Shown here piece after piece: positions 57,740-64,000 of a stretch of 64,000 nucleotides of DNA. How positions within the stretch are numbered: position 1 is the stretch's first letter; every line of letters starts with the position of its first letter. The position numbers and the translations under genes are program-made. The DNA is taken from NCBI GenBank assembly GCA_011009095.1, contig VTPC01090614.1, forward strand, positions 468,163-532,162, read 5' to 3'. The notes under the pieces were generated by a model, which ran no database searches, had not been told where the DNA came from, and saw only the letters and a program-made list of their open reading frames with translations. Source of the DNA: Ignelater luminosus (Eukaryota; Arthropoda; Insecta; Coleoptera; Elateridae).

Positions 57740-60160
57740 ATAACGTATAAAAAGGAGGTATGGTTACGGAGTGGTACTAAGGAAATAAGTTTTTGTTTCA
57801 TTGTCAGCCTTATGTATAAGGAAACCACTAGAACTGCATATTTATTTCCTAGATGGGATTTTTACTAGAAACTTTACAACCCTGTCGTCTTGAGGTTTCT
57901 TTAATAGACCCACAAATTAACGAAACATGTGTTTCATTTTATATGGCGTTTTGAAGTTAAGAGGGGAAACAACTTTATTGTATACAAAGTGTTCATAAAT
58001 GTTTCTGGGTCCAGTTGGCTATGAAATCTAATTTTAATGTACTTCCTTGTTGATTTACTTCAAAAATTAATACGTATTTGTTTTCTGTCATTTATTGTCC
58101 CGCATTTAGAAATTTAGTTAATATTTATTTATTATTATTGTTTATTTATTTAAGCTTTATTCATTTTTGAATAAATAAATAATATGTTGAAAAATTCCTT
58201 AAAGTTATTTTTCAATTATTGCTCTTTATGTTATTAACCCATTCTTAAAAAACATAAGATTAGGCAACCATCATAACAACGATGTAATGTGTGTAACGTG
58301 ACAAACATTCTAATGCCTATCAATTTATGAACACTTTGTATAGTTCATACCGCCTACTACATTTTAGACACCTACTATATCTATTCAATGTAAAACCATT
58401 AAAAGTTTGTTATTGGTTGCCAATTACGTCGGCCCTACATGAAAGTGTGGTGAAAGCTTACAAAAACGACCTAAACCAGCTGAAACATATTTTCTAAGCG
58501 CAATAAAGGCAATAAATGAAAGAACTTTTAGAAAGGAAATAATCAATTGAAATTTTTTGTTTTATTGAAAAGAAAAAATTAAACCGCCTGCTATATGTCT
58601 ATTAAATTATAAAAAAACGTTTATGCTCATTTTATATTAGCATTCCTACGTCTGCTCTGTACACCAATTCTTTAAAACGAGGTCGACGCATAATTTAATT
58701 TAAAAGAACGCACACTTTATTAAATGGTTTTCCTTGTGATATCTCAATAAAATTCCGGTTTATGTCTGTAATATAAAAAAACATAAACACAATATACAAT
58801 CTACGCCTCCTTGCTATAAAATTAAAATTTCAGAAATTATCAAGGTGACAACTGAAAGCAATTGCCGTTATGTAGATAGCAACAACCTCTTCACGTTGAT
58901 AACGTCAAATTTATTAAGGGCAGCACAAATGATGTACCTAACACATTGTCAGATGCACCATAATCAAATTTTCACGTGACGAGGGTGAGAGGGCTGCTGA
59001 CATTTATTATTATAACGAGCATATTTTGAGGAGAAACCCCTCTTCCTTGTTTTTATAATGCAGATTTTGTCTAGTTGGTCGTAAATAGGTAATAAACACC
59101 GTTTATCATGTTCATCCTTACAGAAAAACAAATTGATTCAAACTCGTGATTGCTTTATACTGATTCAGTTTCTTTGTTTATCATAAGAGAAATGTCACGA
59201 GAACTATTCTAAATTTAATAAAAATATAATGGGAAAGTTGAGGTTATAATATTAAAGAAATCCTACAATGTGAGACAGAGAAAAGCAAAACTTAAAAACT
59301 GTTATTCATAATTAATAGTTAAAAATTAGAAATGAAAATACAAAACTATTTAAAAAAATTTATGTGACTGCAAACGCTATTACAGTAGGTGCAACGTCAC
59401 TCGATACCTTTATTTTGTTTTATGTGTTTCTGTCATCTACAAATTGTCATTGATATATGAGGTTATGTTAGTATGTCAAATTTTTATTTAGTTGTTTTCC
59501 ATTTGTTTTTGATTAATTTTATGTTGCCAACCTCCAATATCTATCAAAAATGTTAAACATTGTAGTGCCAATATTGTAAATACACCATTTAAAAGCACTA
59601 GATAATCGGAACATAAATTATGAAATTTCCCTAACGATTTAATGTATAAAATTGAAACAAATTACAGTTTTTAAATATTTTTACATAATCTTCCAGTAAT
59701 AGCTGTAAAACTGGCGATGAATTTAGATTTTAAGTTTAAATATTGAGTATTTTTATTTGAGTATTCATTTTTTATTGTCTAGTTAACTTTGGACACAAGA
59801 CTGACGTTACACGACGGCTATTATGAATTTGGTCATTTTCACGCGTAAAAAAATTATTTGAATTTCAATAATTTAATTTGTTGTAGAATCATAATAAACA
59901 TTACTTTTTAATGAGTTTTTAAGGTTTATTAGGTATCACTGCTTTTAGATATATCTAACAATAACAAATATGCATATTTCAAACTCAAATAAAAAGAGAA
60001 AATGACATTAAATGATTAGCAGACCAAATCAATATTTTAAATTCGTAATAATAATTAAATTCATGACCTACTGATTATACTACCATTTTGTACTTTTTAA
60101 CATTTCAAATAGTGTTTTGCATGCAACGAACTGACAAAAATTCAAATACTTTGCAATATT
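57740..60160. other. AT-rich sequence without recognisable gene
   Basis: TTATTTATTTATT simple sequence near 58120-58150; nothing else recognised. Confidence 0.5.
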
Positions 60161-60166
60161 TTTTTA

Positions 60167-60358
60167 ATGTTATTCTTACGCATAATTCTAGCGGCTTTAA
60201 TTATTGGATGCCCGCATTTTATTTGCCTTGCTGAAGATTCGCTCGTAAATTCTTTTAGACAGCTTCAATTAACTTTTATGTACAAATTAATAGCTGAAAT
60301 TACAATGAACATTTATTTACAAACAAAAGATTTCATAACCCGTCTGCACCTTAGATGA
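60167..60358 (+). CDS. Tentative small ORF with signal-peptide-like start
   Basis: 63 codons. Residues 1-22 look like a secretion signal: MLFLR, a hydrophobic stretch IILAALIIG, and a plausible cleavage after CLA before EDS. The remainder has no recognised domain. In AT-rich DNA such hydrophobic starts are common by chance, and there is no splice donor at the end of the frame. It could be a first exon or nothing. Confidence 0.15.
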   Translation: MLFLRIILAALIIGCPHFICLAEDSLVNSFRQLQLTFMYKLIAEITMNIYLQTKDFITRLHLR

Positions 60359-60359
60359 A

Positions 60360-61859
60360 GTGGTACTCTTGCAGGTGGTATAATTAAAATTAAGCAACGC
60401 GTTGTAGAGGCTTTAATGCGTCGTTAATTATTATTTCATTGGGGCAGATTTAGAAGCTTAACTCTTCTTTAATTAATACCCATGTCTTACTAAGAAAGTA
60501 CACAGATTAACTATCATTCAAGAATCTCATTTTGATGATTTCTTTAAGATTTACTTTTTTCAATTTCAAAAGAACACACACACGCCGTTTTCTCCAGACC
60601 GTACTTTCTTAGATTTATAGTAATTATATGTATGTATGTCATAAGAATTACCATGAAGATTATTTCCTTGCTTAAATGTTCCTATCACATGGGTGTAGGA
60701 AAAATGAATGAAATACAAAACTTTTCAAAACGTTGCTAGATGTTGGTTCACAATCTAATTTTGTATCAATGTCAGATTTAACATCAGTAACAGCTTTAAT
60801 TAGAGGAAAAAGAAAATTATGTTGCTTTTATATATTTAATTGTATAATAATGCGAATTATTATTATTCCATTTTTCATTACCCAATAATTATAGATATGT
60901 ATAGATAATTACTAGTTATAGTTAATATACCACATTTAATTATGTTTACATAATACCCACTTGCATGTTAAAACGACAATAATTATATTATGTGTGTATT
61001 TAATTTCGGAAACTATCGATTTATAAACAAAGAAATACTTTTAAAACATTTACTTCCACGATAATAGAAACATACACAGGTACTAAAAAATCGATACCTA
61101 CTTCCTTTTATAATTGTAACATTAAACCGTTCAAGGATTTCACTGAGTGGATTTCATGTTTTCATGCCAAAGTTTACTTGACTCTCAAGATTATTAACTT
61201 TAATCTTCAAAATATCAAATTTTCAACGAATAAGACACTCTTGGTCGAAATGGGGATTTATTTGTTTAGCTTAAGTACAAATACAGCACGTGAAAAGTAG
61301 CTCTGACACAACTCTTATGAAATATATATAACATTTCTTTGTCGTGGGACTTCACTGAAATTACAAGGGACAGCTAATCGAAAATTAGGAATTATTTATA
61401 GGTTACATTATTGTTGTATATTGATTTACCTTTACTAACCGAGTACGGTCGGAGTGTTTGCACGTGTGAAGACTACTTTGAGTGGATATGTGTAGAAATA
61501 AGCAATAAAAAAAATAATCAATTTATATTAAGTAATTGTTCAGCTCGATTGATAGAAAAAAAACGGATTGTTCACTCAGTATGAAATAAACTTCTATCGT
61601 TACGTATAGCGGAAGTGATTTAATATAGTAGTGATGACGCTTTAGTTTGTGTATATAGAATTTTGGATCTTTCCTTTCAATGATTTAATTTGCGAAGAAA
61701 AAAGTGGTTTTATCAAGTATGAAACTTTAATATAAGTATAAATCTCATACTTAAATTTTTGATTGGGTTGATTTGGTTCTATATAAAGAATTTTAAATTC
61801 ATTAGAAGACAGACAAAATCTACGTATAGAATTTCCAAAAGTCTACAGTAAGACTCTTT
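60360..61859. other. AT-rich sequence without recognisable gene
   Basis: No motif-bearing frame or array. Confidence 0.5.
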
Positions 61860-64000
61860 TAGGTTCTAGCCCAATTAAACTTAGCAGTGGCCTTGAGCGC
61901 AGGTGAGGAGGTTATATGCACAATCAAAGAATACAGTTAAACTTAACAAACTTTATTGAAATCACAGATCAAAAACAATAAGTCGCAGAAAGAGAAATAT
62001 AAACAAGGAAGAAGCTTGCAGAAAATCACAAACAATAGACTTACTCTGCAACTAAATCCCTGCAGAACACCACAGATATGTGCTTCTCAGAAGGCCAGCA
62101 TCCATCTCTGAAACAAAGGATCGGCACGCGAAAAAAACACGGGTTCAGTCTTAATCATCTTTTCTTTCTATTTTAGCGATTACATTAAAAATCAAATTTT
62201 GAAGAATACGGATTGCAGATTAGGTTAGAAAATTTATTAAGTAGAGTATTACCTTATTTTAAAGAAATCTGATCTAAATTAATAAGAACATTAGTCAACT
62301 AGGTTAAGGAAGAGTTTAATTCAAATCGGCTAAACTCTAGTGGACAGTAGAAACAGTTCTGCTGCACTGGTTCAAGCCAAAAACACAATTAGAGAAAAAC
62401 TGTCGCACAGCTTCAGGTTCTCTCTGTATTAAAAAAATAGAAAAACACTACTTAAGCCTTGAAGGAAAAACGTGGTAATGACTTACCCTCAAGATTAAAT
62501 GAGCTTTCCTTAAAAAATAATAACTGTTGAATCCAGAGAAAACAATAATGCACGCAGAAGGAAATCTAAAGAACGCCGTATCACAGCACCCTACTTGATT
62601 CCAGAGGTACCAGAACTGGATATCAGTTTACAATAATTCAGGGGTGGCTGCCTTGTACAAAAGGAAAACTAGGAAAACGTCACCAGTCACGACGGAAACG
62701 CCAAACAAGGCTCTCCTTGAGAAGAGTAACATCCCCTGAAATTCAACAATAGGGAAAACGACCCTGGAAGTGACCTTAGCCATTAGAAGGATAAACGACA
62801 AAATAAAAATTTAAGCTAGTACCCTTATCGCAGATGAGCAGGGTGAGAAAGATGTTTAGGAGGTTTTAAAAAAGAGAAACTCTTGAAACTGAAATTAATT
62901 AGCGGAGAGAAAAATTTCTCAGAGGGAAAACATGATAGTATGATAAGAGGCTCGATCTGATAAGAGAGATGTGTCTCGGACAACAAAACAAAATGAAGAG
63001 GGAAAGAAAATAGAAATTTCTATTAAAGCAATAACAGAATTCACACTTAACAAAGGATTCGAATAAAAAGATATTTAGATGTTCAAAAATTATAATTAAA
63101 CGTGAATCTTTGACGATAGAAAGTTGACGATAATAGGATCGACTCTAAAAAAATTCACGAGTAAGGAAAATGATAGTTAATCAAAATTGACCTTGATAGA
63201 AAAGATAAATGTAAGGAGATCTGTAAACCTTTTTTAATAAAGCCGCCCTTAAAACTGAACAGAAGAAAAATATTTTATTACGAACTAATGAAAATTAGAT
63301 TTTCTACCGGTGTGTTAATAAATCCTTTAATTAGACTTACTAAAAAGATAAATCAGCAACAAGATATGAAATATTAGAAGTGGTGTAAGATCAAGAAATA
63401 GTGATTCCTAGCTTATCGGAAGCGAAGATAACCTACCGCAAGTGCTACCTCTTTTTAGAGAACACTAAGAAAGCTGGAAAGATTTATACTGAGTGTCTCA
63501 CTGTAATACAGAAACTTACCCGACTCTTGATAAAAGATTAACGACGGATTAGTAAAACAAAGAACCAGTCAATGGCAAACTATTCTAGTATAAGAAGTTA
63601 GATGCAGAACATAAGGATAGCAGCCTGAAATGAATATAAGATAAAATTCATGTCTCAGAAGACAGAATCGATCATTGTTTTGAAATTATGGATTATGCCA
63701 TGCTATACAAAAAGCAGAAGAATCTTTAGATACACCGAGGCCTTACTCTAATTGTACGTAGAGTATCTCTAAAAATTACAAAATTGTAAAGTGTGAAATC
63801 AGATTTAGCGACTTACAGATATGGATTTTCATGTTTTTGAATGTCTCATTATTATGAAACGCAGGTCTCGCAAGACCATAAGAATTCTCTAGAGCTCGTA
63901 AAGGTTCTTTCCAATCTGTAAATGTGTCATTTATCCTAGTTCACTAAATGACTGTAGATTCTGTAAGAAGCCCGAAGGGTATACGTCTAAACCGTGGAGA
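61860..64000. other. Purine-rich, possibly decayed retroelement, unassigned
   Basis: The plus strand becomes notably A/G-rich from ~61960 to the window end, with K/R/E/N-rich translations broken by many stops (for example GVAALYKRKTRKTSPVTTET near 62645). It resembles the composition of a decayed gag or internal retroelement region, but no family motif is visible and the window ends inside it. Confidence 0.25.

Overview
This window looks like a stretch of AT-rich animal nuclear DNA, most likely from an insect. The evidence is the mix of mobile elements: irritans-type mariner, a copia element, two different gypsy lineages, BEL/Pao, a Penelope-like element and R1/Jockey-type LINEs, together with a splice-donor-bounded exon candidate. 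There is no operon structure, no rRNA, no CRISPR array and no intact long gene. Nearly everything that can be named is a decayed transposable element or a tandem repeat in AT-rich sequence. The insect order cannot be fixed from the sequence alone.

Layout. 0-2.7 kb: BEL/Pao and LINE reverse-transcriptase remnants on the minus strand, a gypsy fragment on the plus strand, and a segment that recurs in inverted orientation at 32.5 kb. 4.18-4.77 kb: the best host-gene candidate, a 195-codon exon ending at a consensus 5' splice site. 6.2-8.9 kb: a dispersed repeat interrupted by a 2.1 kb terminal-inverted-repeat (TIR) element whose interior is a 9-bp-period array. 9-10 kb: copia remnant. 10.0-11.0 kb: a second GC-rich 9-bp array. 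11.29-12.30 kb: an internally deleted mariner. 12.3-13.3 kb: LINE ORF1 remains. 16-20 kb: a ~120 bp satellite interrupted by a nearly intact mariner (18508-19800). 21.6-22.5 kb: second copy of the 2.1 kb element. 25.7-30.7 kb: a 4.9 kb complex satellite.

Second half. 32.5-33.6 kb: inverted partner of the left-edge composite. 33.7-34.2 and 40.6-40.8 kb: small elements with tRNA-like modules. 35.3-35.7 and 36.7-37.2 kb: a MITE and inverted copies of earlier repeats. 41.6-42.8 kb: Penelope-like element. 43.8-44.4 and 55.8-56.6 kb: two copies of a HindIII-motif-rich MITE. 44.4-45.6 kb: a second gypsy lineage. 48.35-50.47 kb: an R1-like LINE split by a 0.9 kb array of 9-bp repeats. 52.8-53.2 kb: a LINE C-terminal tail. 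56.7-57.7 kb: an ~85 bp satellite related to the 26 kb array. The remainder is AT-rich sequence with no recognisable gene.

No genes visibly work together as a pathway. What the window records is nested element history: mariner inside satellite, a TIR element inside an older repeat with a matching empty site elsewhere, and minisatellite growth inside transposons. Protein assignments come from recognising family motifs by eye in broken reading frames. Boundaries without visible TIRs are approximate, to tens of bases.
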